From Rhizobium sp. BK316 (GTDB lineage: Bacteria; Pseudomonadota; Alphaproteobacteria; Rhizobiales; Rhizobiaceae): DNA of 64,000 nt. Positions 1-9,024 of this stretch are shown piece after piece. Below the pieces are notes generated by a model that was given only the letters and a program-made list of their open reading frames with translations, made no database searches and had not been told where the DNA came from. Position 1 is the first letter of the stretch. Every line of letters starts with the position of its first letter. A program made the position numbers and the translations under genes. Location: positions 48,731 through 112,730 of the forward strand of contig NZ_JACHZR010000010.1 in NCBI RefSeq assembly GCF_014193695.1, in the 5' to 3' direction.

Positions 1-138
1 TGGTAGAACATGAAGGGCGCCACCTTTCTCTATCCGGCAAAGACGGCGCCAATTGAAGGGCACCGGGTTCTTTCCGTTAACGCTGGCACATCAACGTAGG
101 CTAACAGGTTTTTGTTGCACAGCAACATAACATTACAA

Positions 139-176
139 TCCGAAAGAAAAATGCCGGAAAATTGATCCCCGGCATT
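139..176 (-). terminator. Rho-independent terminator of the FAH-family gene
   Basis: Reading leftward, an 8-bp stem (150-157 pairing with 169-176, AATGCCGG/CCGGCATT) is followed by a T-rich run (TTTTTCTTTC). It lies about 40 bp past the stop of the leftward hydrolase gene. The first ~138 bases of the window hold no gene I can support. Confidence 0.7.
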
Positions 177-218
177 ATCTTGGTGCACAAAGTTTAAGCT
201 TTTTAGCCGGAAAAATAG

Positions 219-1061
219 TTAACGATCTGCTACGAAGAGCTGCTTCTGAGTGCCGAGACCTTCGATACCGAGTTCGACGACATCGCCGTCCTTCAGAAAA
301 CGCGGCGGCTTCATGCCCATGCCGACACCGGGAGGCGTGCCGGTAGAAATGACGTCACTAGGCTGCAGGGACATGAACTGGCTGAGATAGGAGACCACGA
401 AGGCAACGCCATAGACCATGGTCTTGGTGGAGCCGTCTTGCATCGTCTGCCCGTTGACCTTGAGCCACATGCCGAGGTTCTGCGGATCCTCGACCTCATC
501 CTTGGTGACGAGCCAGGGGCCGATCGGCCCGAAGGTGTCACAAGACTTGCCCTTGGTCCATTGGCCGGAACGCTCGGTCTGGAAGGCGCGCTCGGAGACG
601 TCATTGGAGACGCAGTAGCCGGCAACATAATCCAGGGCCTCGGCTTCGCTCACATATTTGGCGGTCTTGCCGATAACGACACCAAGCTCGACTTCCCAGT
701 CGGTCTTTTCGGAACCGCGCGGAATCTGGACATTGTCGTTCGGGCCGACGATCGCCGACGTTGCCTTCATGAAAATGACGGGTTCGGGGGGCACGGTCGC
801 GCCCGTTTCGGCCGCATGGTCTGAGTAATTCAGGCCGATGCAGATGAATTTTCCGGTGCCGGCAACGCAGGCTCCGATACGGCCAGGGGCCAGTTCCGGC
901 AGGCTCTTCGGATCAAGGGCTGCAATCTTCGCAAGGCCAGCGGGCGTGATCGCTTCGCCGCCGATATCGGCGACATGGGCAGAAAGATCGCGGATCTTGC
1001 CATCGGCATCGAGCAGGGCCGGCTTTTCGCGGCCCGCTTCTCCAACGCGCATCAGCTTCAT
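219..1061 (-). CDS. Fumarylacetoacetate hydrolase (FAH) family protein
   Basis: A 280-residue member of the FAH superfamily, whose enzymes hydrolyse or isomerise C-C bonds in beta-keto acids or hydroxydienoates; rhizobial homologues are often annotated ureidoglycolate lyase or 2-hydroxyhepta-2,4-diene-1,7-dioate isomerase. The C-terminal catalytic fold is complete. The metal-binding acids appear as E123/E125 (DWEVELGVVIGK) and D154 (SNDVSERAF), and the TGTPPGVG loop is near residue 244. The start at 1061 is chosen because AGGAGGAT lies 3 to 9 bases upstream; an ATG 15 bases further out has no such site and would put the ribosome site inside the gene. It reads leftward and ends in a terminator, apparently as a single gene. 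The family is certain, but the substrate cannot be read from the sequence. Confidence 0.9.
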   Translation of the reverse strand: MKLMRVGEAGREKPALLDADGKIRDLSAHVADIGGEAITPAGLAKIAALDPKSLPELAPGRIGACVAGTGKFICIGLNYSDHAAETGATVPPEPVIFMKATSAIVGPNDNVQIPRGSEKTDWEVELGVVIGKTAKYVSEAEALDYVAGYCVSNDVSERAFQTERSGQWTKGKSCDTFGPIGPWLVTKDEVEDPQNLGMWLKVNGQTMQDGSTKTMVYGVAFVVSYLSQFMSLQPSDVISTGTPPGVGMGMKPPRFLKDGDVVELGIEGLGTQKQLFVADR

Positions 1062-1152
1062 GAATATCCTCCTCATGGAAAGCGGGTGCGCAACCTATGA
1101 ACGAATTATTCATCGGTGTCATTATGCCTTTCCGCGGAAGCGGTACGCCCGG

Positions 1153-2106
1153 CTAGAAAATTTCGGTGAGTTGCGGTCCGACGGGAACGATGCGGATGGG
1201 ATTGAGGCTCTCGATCGAATAATAGCCCCGCTTGATGTGATCGAAATTCACGGTCTCGGCGATGCCGGGCCAATCCAGCATCCGGCGGCAGAAAGCCCTG
1301 AGGTTGGCATAATCGGAGAGGCGCCGCAGATTGCATTTGAAGAGGCCGTGATAGGCGATATCAAAACGCACCAGCGTGACGAACAGGCGAATATCGGCTT
1401 CCGTCGGATGGTCAGCAAAAAGGAAGCTGCGTCCCTCAAGCTGCGGTTCGATCCAGTCGAGGCATGCGAAGACCTCCGCAAAAGCCTCCTCATACGCGAT
1501 CTGCGTCGTCGCAAAGCCAGTGCGATAGACACCGTTGTTCAGTGACGGATAAATGCGCTCGTTGAAGGCATCTATCTCGCTGCGCCGAGCGGCCGGATAG
1601 AGATCAATGTCGCCATCCGCGAGATCACCAAAGCCGCTGTTCAACATGCGCAGGATATCGGAGGATTCGTTGTTGACGATCGTTGCGCGCTTCTTGTCCC
1701 AGAGAACTGGGACCGTCGCTCGCCCGGTGAAATCGGGATCCGCCTTGGTATAGATCTCATGCATATAGGTGGCGCCGTTCAACTCATCCGCAGTCGCGCC
1801 GGGATAATCGCCAAAACGCCAGCCCTGCTTGCTGAGCGCCGGTTCGACGATCGAAACCGAAACGGCGTCTTCAAGCCCCTTGAGCTTGCGGCCGATCAGC
1901 GTGCGCGAAGCCCAGGGGCAGATATAGGCAACATAGAGATGGTAGCGCCCTGCCTCGGCGGCAAAACCACCCTCGCCCGTCGGACCCGCGCTGCCGTCAG
2001 GCGTCACCCAGCTGCGGAAGCTCGATATCTGACGGACGAAACCACCCTTCTCGTCCTTCGCCTGGACCGGCTGCCAGTCTTCGGTCCATTTCCCATTCAC
2101 CAGCAT
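1153..2106 (-). CDS. Glutathionyl-hydroquinone reductase / omega-class GST (YqjG/ECM4 family)
   Basis: A cytosolic 317-residue protein of the S-glutathionyl-(chloro)hydroquinone reductase family, which uses glutathione to reduce glutathionyl-quinols. The catalytic cysteine is C63 in the motif YICPWA. The N-terminal thioredoxin-like half includes the VPVLWDKK and NNESSDILR motifs, and the C-terminal half is the helical GST domain (EADIRLFVTLVRFD). The start at 2106 (MLVNGKW) has AGGAAA six bases upstream and matches the family N-terminus; the frame stays open 40 codons further but without family similarity. It is divergent from the nitroreductase gene, with 193 bp between the two starts, so the pair may share a control region for electrophile or quinone handling. 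That shared control is inference. Confidence 0.9.
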   Translation of the reverse strand: MLVNGKWTEDWQPVQAKDEKGGFVRQISSFRSWVTPDGSAGPTGEGGFAAEAGRYHLYVAYICPWASRTLIGRKLKGLEDAVSVSIVEPALSKQGWRFGDYPGATADELNGATYMHEIYTKADPDFTGRATVPVLWDKKRATIVNNESSDILRMLNSGFGDLADGDIDLYPAARRSEIDAFNERIYPSLNNGVYRTGFATTQIAYEEAFAEVFACLDWIEPQLEGRSFLFADHPTEADIRLFVTLVRFDIAYHGLFKCNLRRLSDYANLRAFCRRMLDWPGIAETVNFDHIKRGYYSIESLNPIRIVPVGPQLTEIF

Positions 2107-2299
2107 GCCGTATTTCCTGATCGATCGGATTTGACGCTGCTTTACCGGGAGTTCCTCGCGCGCGTAAGGCCAGTTTCTGGAAACAGATTGTGCACTGGCT
2201 GCGACCAAACTCTGCTTGCCAAGCAAGCGAGCGCGGAAATATCACTTAAGTGATCTCCGCGATGGAATCCCCGTCCATCGCCAACTTCCGGAAGCCAGT

Positions 2300-2896
2300 A
2301 TGACGAAAGCCAATAGCCGCGAATCCGAATATGCAATCGATCCGATGTTTCTCGACCGCTGGTCGCCCCGCGCCTTTACCGGCGAGATCATCGAAGAGGC
2401 TCAGCTGCTGACACTGCTCGATGCCGCACACTGGGCACCGTCCTCCGCAAACATGCAGCCGTGGCGGTTCCTCTATGCATTGAAGGGCTCCGAGCATTGG
2501 GAAGAATTCGTGAGCCTGCTCGTCGAATCCAACCAGGAATGGGCGAAGAACGCTTCGGCGCTGATCTTTGTGGTCTCGCGCAGCTTCAACGGCGCTCGCA
2601 GCGAGGGACGCTCAAGCTATACGCACTCTTTCGATGCTGGGACAGCCTGGGGCCATCTTGCCATGCAAGCCCGTATTTCCGGCTTCTATGCCCATGGCAT
2701 GGGCGGCATCAAGCATGACGAGATCAAGGAAAAGCTTGGTGTTCCCGATGGCTATCGCGTCGAAGCCGGCATTGCCGTCGGTCGCATCGCCGACAAGAAC
2801 ACCCTTTCCGAGCGCAACCGCGAGCGCGAATTTCCGAGCCAGCGCAAGCCGCTTTCGGAAGTCGCCTTCAACGGTCATTTCATCGGCAACGATTGA
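2300..2896 (+). CDS. Nitroreductase family protein
   Basis: A 198-residue FMN-dependent nitroreductase-fold enzyme that should reduce nitro compounds, quinones or enones with NAD(P)H. Visible family motifs are DRWSPRAFTGE near the N-terminus (FMN phosphate contacts), APSSANMQPWRF (residues about 43-54) and the C-terminal glycine-rich AHGMGGIKHDE. The ATG at 2300 is chosen because the family begins just before the FLDRWSPR block; the frame is open for 28 more codons that look non-coding. It is divergent from the glutathionyl-hydroquinone reductase gene and converges on gyrB across a shared terminator. The physiological substrate is not deducible. Confidence 0.9.
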   Translation: MTKANSRESEYAIDPMFLDRWSPRAFTGEIIEEAQLLTLLDAAHWAPSSANMQPWRFLYALKGSEHWEEFVSLLVESNQEWAKNASALIFVVSRSFNGARSEGRSSYTHSFDAGTAWGHLAMQARISGFYAHGMGGIKHDEIKEKLGVPDGYRVEAGIAVGRIADKNTLSERNREREFPSQRKPLSEVAFNGHFIGND

Positions 2897-2908
2897 TTAC
2901 AAATAAAA

Positions 2909-2937
2909 AGCCCCGCAAGCCTGATGGCTGCGGGGCT
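2909..2937. terminator. Bidirectional terminator between the nitroreductase gene and gyrB
   Basis: A GC-rich hairpin (AGCCCCGCA pairing with TGCGGGGCT) has a T-rich tail on each strand: CTCTTTC rightward and TTTTTATTT leftward. It lies between two convergent genes and can serve both. Confidence 0.8.
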
Positions 2938-2956
2938 CTTTCGTGAGCGGTTTCGG

Positions 2957-5392
2957 TCAGATATCGAGGTTTGCGACGCTCAGTGCATTTTCCTGGATGA
3001 ATTCGCGGCGTGGCTCGACCTCATCGCCCATCAAACGAGCAAAGAGACCGTCGGCATCGGTCGCATCGCTGACCTTTACCTGCAGCAGGGAGCGAACGTT
3101 CGGATCGAGCGTCGTTTCCCAAAGCTGCTCGGCATTCATTTCGCCAAGACCCTTGTAGCGCTGCATTGTCAGGCCCTTGCGACCACTTGCAAAAATTGCA
3201 TCGAGCAAAGCGCGAGGGCCGGAAATTTCCTGATCCCCGTCCCGCCGGCTCAGTGCGGGCGGTATCTGATAGATTTCTTTCATGCGCGGCGTGAGCTGGT
3301 CGATAAGGCGAGCATCCTGGGAACCGATCAGTGCCATATCGAGCACAATGACTTCCTTGACGCCGCGGACCATGCGCTCCAGACGAATGCCGCCCTCGCT
3401 GGTGAGGCTGCCTTCCCAACCACGTTCAGTTTCCTCGGCGATAATATCGAGGCGCTTGGCCACTTCTATCGCCAGTTCCTGAGCGCGTTCGGCATTGCTG
3501 ACCAGTTCAGCATTGAGCGCGCCGGCAATGGCTGCCTGCTCGACGACCGCGCGATTGTAACGCGAATGCAGGTTATCGAGCAGTGCACGCAGACGCAGGG
3601 CATCGTGAATGACCTCGTTCAGGTCCTGCCCGACGCGGACCTCACCGCTGGCGAGCTTCAGCGCCGCGTCATCGAGACCCTGGCCGATCAAATAGTCTTC
3701 CAATGCCTTTTCATTCTTGACGTACTGCACCGACTTGCCGCGCGAGACCTTATAGAGCGGTGGCTGGGCGATATAGAGATGGCCGCGTTCGATCAGTTCC
3801 GGCATCTGGCGGAAGAAGAAGGTAAGCAGCAGCGTGCGGATGTGGGCGCCATCGACGTCAGCGTCCGTCATGATGATGATCTTGTGATAACGCAGCTTTT
3901 CGGCGTTGAATTCGTCCTTGCCGATGCCGGTGCCGAGTGCAGTGATCAGCGTGCCGATTTCCTGGCTCGACAGCATCTTGTCGAAACGGGCGCGTTCGAC
4001 ATTCAGGATCTTGCCACGCAACGGCAGGATCGCCTGATTTTCGCGCGAGCGCCCCTGCTTGGCCGAACCGCCTGCCGAGTCGCCCTCGACGAGGAAAACT
4101 TCGGACTTGGCCGGATCACGCTCGGAGCAATCGGCAAGCTTCCCAGGAAGCGAAGCAATATCGAGCGCACCCTTGCGGCGCGTCAATTCGCGCGCCTTGC
4201 GGGCGGCTTCGCGGGCAGCAGCGGCTTCGACGACCTTGCCGACGAGAACCTTGGCTTCACCGGGATGTTCTTCGAGCCAGGTGCTGAGCGCCTCGTTGAC
4301 CAGGCTTTCGACAACCGGACGCACTTCCGAGGAAACGAGCTTATCCTTGGTCTGCGACGAGAATTTTGGATCCGGCACCTTTACCGACAGGACGGCGGTC
4401 AGGCCTTCGCGGCAGTCATCACCGGTCAGTGTCACCTTTTCCTTCTTGGTGATGCCAGAGGTATCGGCATAGGAGGTGATCTGGCGTGTCAATGCGGCGC
4501 GGAAACCGGCCATATGCGTGCCGCCATCGCGCTGGGGAATGTTATTGGTAAAGCAGAGCACGTTCTCGTGGTAGCTATCGTTCCACCACATGGCGACTTC
4601 GACGGTAATGCCGTCCTTCTCGCCGCGGATCGCGACCGGCTTTTCGACGAGCGGCTTCTTGGCGCGATCGAGATAGGAGACGAAGGCCTCGAGGCCGCCG
4701 TCATACATCATCTCTTCCTGCTTGATGTCGGAATGACGCTTGTCCGTCAGCAGGATGCGGACGCCGGAATTGAGGAAGGCCAGTTCACGCAGGCGGTGCT
4801 CAAGCGTGCCATAATCGAACTCCGTCATGGTGAAGGTTCCGGAGCTCGGCATGAAGCTAACTTCCGTGCCGGTCTCGTTACCGGCTTCGCCGGTCACCTT
4901 CAGCGGCGCATCGGCAACGCCGTGGGTGAAGCTCATCTCATGGATCTTGCCGTGGCGGCGAATCTTCAGCTTCAGCCACACCGAGAGCGCGTTGACGACC
5001 GAAACGCCGACGCCATGCAGACCACCCGAAACCTTGTAGGAATTCTGGTCGAACTTACCGCCGGCATGCAGCTGGGTCATGATGACTTCGGCAGCCGATA
5101 CGCCTTCGCCGCTATGGATATCCGTCGGAATGCCGCGGCCATTATCCGTCACAGTCACCGAACCATCAGGATTAAGCGAAACGGTAACGATATCGGCATG
5201 ACCGGCGAGCGCTTCGTCGATCGCGTTATCAACGACTTCGTAGACCATATGGTGAAGGCCGGAGCCGTCGTCGGTATCGCCGATATACATGCCGGGGCGC
5301 TTGCGCACGGCATCAAGGCCTTTCAGAACCTTGATGGAATCTGCGCCATATTCGGTATTTACGCCGTTTTCCGTCGCGGGTGCATCGGTCAT
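2957..5392 (-). CDS. gyrB: DNA gyrase subunit B
   Basis: The ATPase subunit of the type IIA topoisomerase that introduces negative supercoils. The full 811-residue length fits. The order is a GHKL ATPase domain (DEALAGHAD, then DNGRGIP, then GLHGVGVSVVNAL), the transducer domain, the TOPRIM domain beginning with EGDSAGG (residues 436-442) and containing the DADVDGAHIR metal motif, and the C-terminal QRYKGLGEMN motif that contacts GyrA. The start at 5392 gives the expected family N-terminus; no strong ribosome site precedes it. It stands alone on the minus strand. A very long open frame on the opposite strand is an antisense artefact of codon bias. gyrA is not in the window. Confidence 0.98.
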   Translation of the reverse strand: MTDAPATENGVNTEYGADSIKVLKGLDAVRKRPGMYIGDTDDGSGLHHMVYEVVDNAIDEALAGHADIVTVSLNPDGSVTVTDNGRGIPTDIHSGEGVSAAEVIMTQLHAGGKFDQNSYKVSGGLHGVGVSVVNALSVWLKLKIRRHGKIHEMSFTHGVADAPLKVTGEAGNETGTEVSFMPSSGTFTMTEFDYGTLEHRLRELAFLNSGVRILLTDKRHSDIKQEEMMYDGGLEAFVSYLDRAKKPLVEKPVAIRGEKDGITVEVAMWWNDSYHENVLCFTNNIPQRDGGTHMAGFRAALTRQITSYADTSGITKKEKVTLTGDDCREGLTAVLSVKVPDPKFSSQTKDKLVSSEVRPVVESLVNEALSTWLEEHPGEAKVLVGKVVEAAAAREAARKARELTRRKGALDIASLPGKLADCSERDPAKSEVFLVEGDSAGGSAKQGRSRENQAILPLRGKILNVERARFDKMLSSQEIGTLITALGTGIGKDEFNAEKLRYHKIIIMTDADVDGAHIRTLLLTFFFRQMPELIERGHLYIAQPPLYKVSRGKSVQYVKNEKALEDYLIGQGLDDAALKLASGEVRVGQDLNEVIHDALRLRALLDNLHSRYNRAVVEQAAIAGALNAELVSNAERAQELAIEVAKRLDIIAEETERGWEGSLTSEGGIRLERMVRGVKEVIVLDMALIGSQDARLIDQLTPRMKEIYQIPPALSRRDGDQEISGPRALLDAIFASGRKGLTMQRYKGLGEMNAEQLWETTLDPNVRSLLQVKVSDATDADGLFARLMGDEVEPRREFIQENALSVANLDI

Positions 5393-5525
5393 TCTGTCGA
5401 GATTTTCCCTGTTGTCGTCAGCAACGGCGCGCCTTGCGAATCACCGGCTTTTTCAATGTTGAATATAGGTTTTTTGCAGCGAGTTCCCAATGGCAAGGCC
5501 CTAAAACAAGGCATAAATCAGGGGA

Positions 5526-5903
5526 TTATGACGCTTTTCCGTCCCCTTTGCCGCCATTTTCAAGAAACGCCGATAGCCGGGCGATATCGGTGCTGTCAAG
5601 GTTGCGAATTCGCTTGGCAAGGCGATTGGCGAATTCGGTATATTCGGGCGGCAGGCCCGAAGTATCCACGATCACACGCGGATCAGAAGAGCCTGCAACG
5701 AGGAAGAGTTCCTCCGCCTCATCCCAGATGATGTTGAAGTAGCCGGCGATGCGCTGCAGGAGATCGAAGCTCGGCACGCCGCGCCTTCCATGCTCGAGCG
5801 CCGAGAGATAGGCAGGCGAAACATTCAGGGCGGCCGCCATCTGTTTCTGCGTCACGCCCTTGCGGGCGCGCAGCTTGCGGACTGCTTCAGCAAACGGCGT
5901 CAC
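5526..5903 (-). CDS. XRE-family helix-turn-helix transcriptional regulator
   Basis: A 125-residue cytoplasmic DNA-binding protein. An XRE/Cro-type helix-turn-helix occupies residues about 8-62 (VTQKQMAAALNVSPAYLSALE), followed by a helical C-terminal half without a known ligand domain. Its start codon overlaps the stop of the Smr gene by four bases (ATGA), so it is translationally coupled as the last gene of the Tim44-MltA-Smr-regulator run. The target is unknown. Autoregulation of the operon is possible, but I see no clear operator. Confidence 0.88.
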   Translation of the reverse strand: MTPFAEAVRKLRARKGVTQKQMAAALNVSPAYLSALEHGRRGVPSFDLLQRIAGYFNIIWDEAEELFLVAGSSDPRVIVDTSGLPPEYTEFANRLAKRIRNLDSTDIARLSAFLENGGKGDGKAS

Positions 5904-6469
5904 GACGTTTCTCCGGAGCGCCGGGAGAGGCGGATATAGAGCGCACCCTCGCCACCATGATGCTGGGCCGCCGACTCATAGGACGAAATCAGAAAGCGGA
6001 ATTCCGGCTTGGAGAACCAGAGCGGCACGGCACGTTTCAAGGCGCCTTCGCTACCCATGGAGCTACCCTTGCCAGTAATGACGAGAACATGCCGCATACC
6101 GCGCTCATGAGCCCGGATCAGGAAATCGAGCAAGAAAGAATGTGCTTCGCTCTGCACCATGCCGTGAAGGTCGATGCGCGCTTCCAGTGCCAGTTTGCCC
6201 TTTGCGATCTTGCGCTTGACCGGCCGCTCCAGCGGATGGTGGACGCCCGATGGCTGTTTTGCGGGCATTTGCGGTGCTGGCTGCTGCAGATGAGGTGAAG
6301 CCGTCTTCTGCTTTTCGGCCTTTTCCTGTTCGGCCGCTGCTTCGGCTTCCAGCAGGAATGCGTCGAGCGCGGTCAGCTCATCCGTCTTGCCAGGCATAGG
6401 CCGGGTGCTGCGGGCTACCCTGCCCCAGAGGATTCTTTCGTCCGAGCTGAGCTTGCGGTCCTTCGCCAT
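5900..6469 (-). CDS. Smr/MutS2-type domain protein (putative endonuclease)
   Basis: A 189-residue protein with a C-terminal Smr domain: the signature LDLHGMV near residue 103, then VITGKGSS, then HHGGEGALYI. Smr domains are nicking nucleases or RNases acting on structured nucleic acid; free-standing Smr proteins of this size are common in Rhizobiales. The N-terminal half is charged and proline/glutamine-rich, probably disordered. The start overlaps the stop of mltA by one base (TGATG) and the stop overlaps the next gene, so all three are coupled. The precise role is not established. Confidence 0.9.
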   Translation of the reverse strand: MAKDRKLSSDERILWGRVARSTRPMPGKTDELTALDAFLLEAEAAAEQEKAEKQKTASPHLQQPAPQMPAKQPSGVHHPLERPVKRKIAKGKLALEARIDLHGMVQSEAHSFLLDFLIRAHERGMRHVLVITGKGSSMGSEGALKRAVPLWFSKPEFRFLISSYESAAQHHGGEGALYIRLSRRSGETS

Positions 6470-7584
6470 CAGAGGAACCTCGCTGCAGCGGTATTCGGAA
6501 TGAGAATTACAAAATCGGCATCGTTGCGCACCGTCCCTGCCAGTTCTCCCGCAGCATAACCCGAACCGGTGAAAATGTCGCCGCGTGCGGGGCCGACGAT
6601 TGCCGAACCGGTGTCCAGGGCCAGCATCAGCCGCTGAAACGGCTTGCCGCCATCAAGATGCGTCAGGCTTTCGGAGCGGATGAAGAATGGAAAGCCGAAA
6701 GTATGGACCAGGCGGTCAACAGCGAGCGAGCGACCCGCAAGCAATGGTACCTTCGCTGCGGCGATCGGCCCCGCATTCGGATCGTCCACCGGCGCTTCCC
6801 GAAAGAAGATATAGGAGCGGTTATGCCAGAGGATTTCGTCGACCTGGTCCGGATGGGCAGCGAGCCAGGCGCGGATTGACTGCATGGATATGTCGGCGCG
6901 GTCAATTTCGCCACGGTCGATCAGCAGCTTGCCGATGGCCGAGAACGGATGGCCGGCTTTGGCGGCATAGGTGATACGTCCGATGCTGCCATCCGGATAA
7001 CGCAGACGAGCGGCGCCTTGGACATGGACGAAAAAAAGATCGGCCTTCGATTTCGCCCAGGCGATCTCAAGACCGCAGCCTTCGAGATAGCCCTGATCGA
7101 TGTCACGACGATCCGGATAGGCATCGATCAGCCCGTCACGCAACCGCCCGAATACGTAAGAACCATCGAGCTTGCCTGGACGATTTTGATCATCGAGGTC
7201 GATGAGGTCCTCCGGGCGCCGGTAGATGGGAAAACGGTAGGTCGCATCCTGTCTGTCGGAAACGTCGATTTCCGGTTCGTAGAAGGCAGTGACGAAACCA
7301 CTGACGCCGTCGGCCCGGACAATCCGGAACGGCTGACAGTGCTTTTCAAAAAAGGCGCGGGCTTCCTCTGCCGAGGACGGACGAAACGCCTCTGCTTCCT
7401 CCAGCAATGGAAGAAGATCGGCTGAACTCAGCCCCAGCGAACCGGTACGATAAGGGTTCGTTTCGGAAATATGACGGCGACAGCTAGCCATGACTTCAAA
7501 AAGGCTGGAGGGATCGTCATCCCTCCAGCCTTCCATTGCGTCGAAACTGACTGCCTGAAGGGCAAAGCCGGCTGCGTCACTCAT
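6469..7584 (-). CDS. mltA: Membrane-bound lytic murein transglycosylase A (MltA) family
   Basis: This enzyme cleaves peptidoglycan glycan strands to 1,6-anhydromuropeptides. The 371-residue chain has the MltA core (FVTAFYEPEI, then YRFPIYRRPEDL, then HVQGAARLRYPDG) and a C-terminal 3D domain containing the expected catalytic aspartate in ALDTGSAIVGPARGD. The start at 7584 is chosen because ATG overlaps the stop of the upstream Tim44-like gene by eight bases. Oddly, neither this start nor an upstream one gives a recognisable signal peptide or lipobox, although MltA acts in the periplasm. It sits in an operon with the Tim44-like and Smr genes. Confidence 0.9.
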   Translation of the reverse strand: MSDAAGFALQAVSFDAMEGWRDDDPSSLFEVMASCRRHISETNPYRTGSLGLSSADLLPLLEEAEAFRPSSAEEARAFFEKHCQPFRIVRADGVSGFVTAFYEPEIDVSDRQDATYRFPIYRRPEDLIDLDDQNRPGKLDGSYVFGRLRDGLIDAYPDRRDIDQGYLEGCGLEIAWAKSKADLFFVHVQGAARLRYPDGSIGRITYAAKAGHPFSAIGKLLIDRGEIDRADISMQSIRAWLAAHPDQVDEILWHNRSYIFFREAPVDDPNAGPIAAAKVPLLAGRSLAVDRLVHTFGFPFFIRSESLTHLDGGKPFQRLMLALDTGSAIVGPARGDIFTGSGYAAGELAGTVRNDADFVILIPNTAAARFL

Positions 7585-8281
7585 GTTCCGATTCGGTCGC
7601 GACGAGTTTCCAGTTGGGGTCTCGCGATCGCGTATCGCGAGCGAAGGTCCAGAGGTCGTTGACCTCGGCGACATTTTCGGCATCGCCGTCGATCAGTGCG
7701 TCGCTCTTGTCGTAAGTCGCTGAGATCAGCTGGCTGATGATGCGCACGGTAATCTGCGCCTCGCTGCCCTTGGTCTCGGCATGGGTAATCTCGGCCTTGT
7801 CGATACCCACGAAGGTGGACTTCATCTTCTCGCCTTTGTTTTCGCGATCGCTGATCGCCGCGTCGAAGCCGTCATAGACTTCCCGGGAGAGAAGATTCTT
7901 CAGCGTTTTACGGTCTCCATCGGCAAAGGCCATGACAATCATCTCGTAGGCCATGCGGGCGCCATTCAAGAATTCCTTGGGGTCGAAGGAGGCATCGGCT
8001 CGGTTGAGCGCTCGCAACGATTCGTTCAGCGGCGTGCCGGCCGGTGCGAAAGCGTCGATGGCGGAAAAGCGATCTTCCTCTTCGCCATTCGCATCGCGTC
8101 GTGGCAGAGTTACGACCTTGCCGGCATCGGCGGTATCGTTCTGCGCGGCGTCCCGTGGCGTATAGAGATCACGCGGCGGCTTCTCATTTCCGGTGCGACG
8201 TCCAAGAACGGACCGAAGCTGAAAGAAAATCAGCACCGCCGCCACCAAGAAAAATAAAGTGATGAAGTCGTTTGAACTCAT
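7577..8281 (-). CDS. Tim44-like (Tim44/TimA family) membrane-anchored protein
   Basis: A 234-residue protein with one N-terminal membrane segment (residues about 5-20, FITLFFLVAAVLIFFQL), a polar linker, and a C-terminal Tim44-like domain (from about residue 95; FLNGARMAYEMIVMAFADGD and LWTFARDTRSRDPNWKLVA). In mitochondria this fold tethers Hsp70 to the inner-membrane import pore; bacterial relatives such as TimA are of uncertain role. The start at 8281 puts the membrane segment at the N-terminus, with a GGCGGGAT site upstream. It is the first gene of the leftward run ending with the XRE regulator and is divergent from fxsA. Confidence 0.88.
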   Translation of the reverse strand: MSSNDFITLFFLVAAVLIFFQLRSVLGRRTGNEKPPRDLYTPRDAAQNDTADAGKVVTLPRRDANGEEEDRFSAIDAFAPAGTPLNESLRALNRADASFDPKEFLNGARMAYEMIVMAFADGDRKTLKNLLSREVYDGFDAAISDRENKGEKMKSTFVGIDKAEITHAETKGSEAQITVRIISQLISATYDKSDALIDGDAENVAEVNDLWTFARDTRSRDPNWKLVATESEHE

Positions 8282-8407
8282 ATCCCGCCGTTCGCTGTTA
8301 ACATCCCTAATATCTAACCCCATATAGTCCGGCTATACGAATGATTCAAATCATGGCTGGTATCTTCGCCAGTGCCAAGAGGAGCCCGAGCCACTCGGGA
8401 TAAAGAG

Positions 8408-8926
8408 ATGCGTTTTTCCATGCTGCCGGTTTTCGGGCTGCTTCTGCCGCTTGCCGAGATCGCCGGCTTCGTGATTGTCGGCCGCGCAGTTGGACTTGCC
8501 GCGACGCTGGCGCTTGTCGTGCTGGGCTTTGTCGTCGGTTCATTCCTCTTGCGCCGGCAAGGTATCAGCATCCTGCGTCGCATGTCCGCCGAGGGGCGCA
8601 GCGGTACCATGCCTGGACGGGAATTGCTCAATCCGGCGATGACCGTAATCGCCGCGCTGCTCTTCATCATCCCGGGCTTTCTCTCGGATATACTGGCGAT
8701 CCTGCTTCTTATCCCGCAGGTTCGCAATCTGCTTTGGCGGTCGATCGCAAAGCGTTTCGTTGTCGTTGGCACGGCCGGCGGCGGTTTTTCGGCGTCCTCG
8801 CGTCCGGATTTTCGAGGCCGGCCAGACAAGTCGGGCGATTCAAAGGTGGTCGATCTCGATGAAGAGGACTATCATCGCGAGCCGAACGGCAAGTCGCCCT
8901 GGTCCGGCAAACAGCTCGGTGACTGA
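8408..8926 (+). CDS. fxsA: FxsA family membrane protein
   Basis: A 172-residue inner-membrane protein of the FxsA family, named for suppression of phage-T7 exclusion by the F plasmid when overproduced; its cellular job is unknown. Three hydrophobic segments are visible at residues about 4-22, 26-43 and 72-96, with the family core LPLAEIAGFVIVG and LLRRQG. The C-terminal ~55 residues are hydrophilic. The ATG at 8408 is preferred over an in-frame GTG 36 bases upstream because it starts directly at the first membrane segment. secB follows on the same strand after 98 bp. Confidence 0.88.
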   Translation: MRFSMLPVFGLLLPLAEIAGFVIVGRAVGLAATLALVVLGFVVGSFLLRRQGISILRRMSAEGRSGTMPGRELLNPAMTVIAALLFIIPGFLSDILAILLLIPQVRNLLWRSIAKRFVVVGTAGGGFSASSRPDFRGRPDKSGDSKVVDLDEEDYHREPNGKSPWSGKQLGD

Positions 8927-9024
8927 TGCGGCGGCGTATTAACTGCGCCGGAGGCCCAGGGTTGTAAGCCTATCCCCGAAATGTTAGATGGCGGCACCAT
9001 TCAATGCCCCTCGAGGAAAAGCCC

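Noticed and set aside
1..11. A possible leftward gene start (ATG TTC TAC on the minus strand, with AAAGGTGG upstream) at the left edge
   Set aside because: Only three codons fall in the window, too little to support a gene call.
2924..5731. A 935-codon open frame on the plus strand opposite gyrB
   Set aside because: It is antisense to a complete gyrB with all motifs; such mirror frames arise from GC-rich codon usage. The residues show no recognisable domain.
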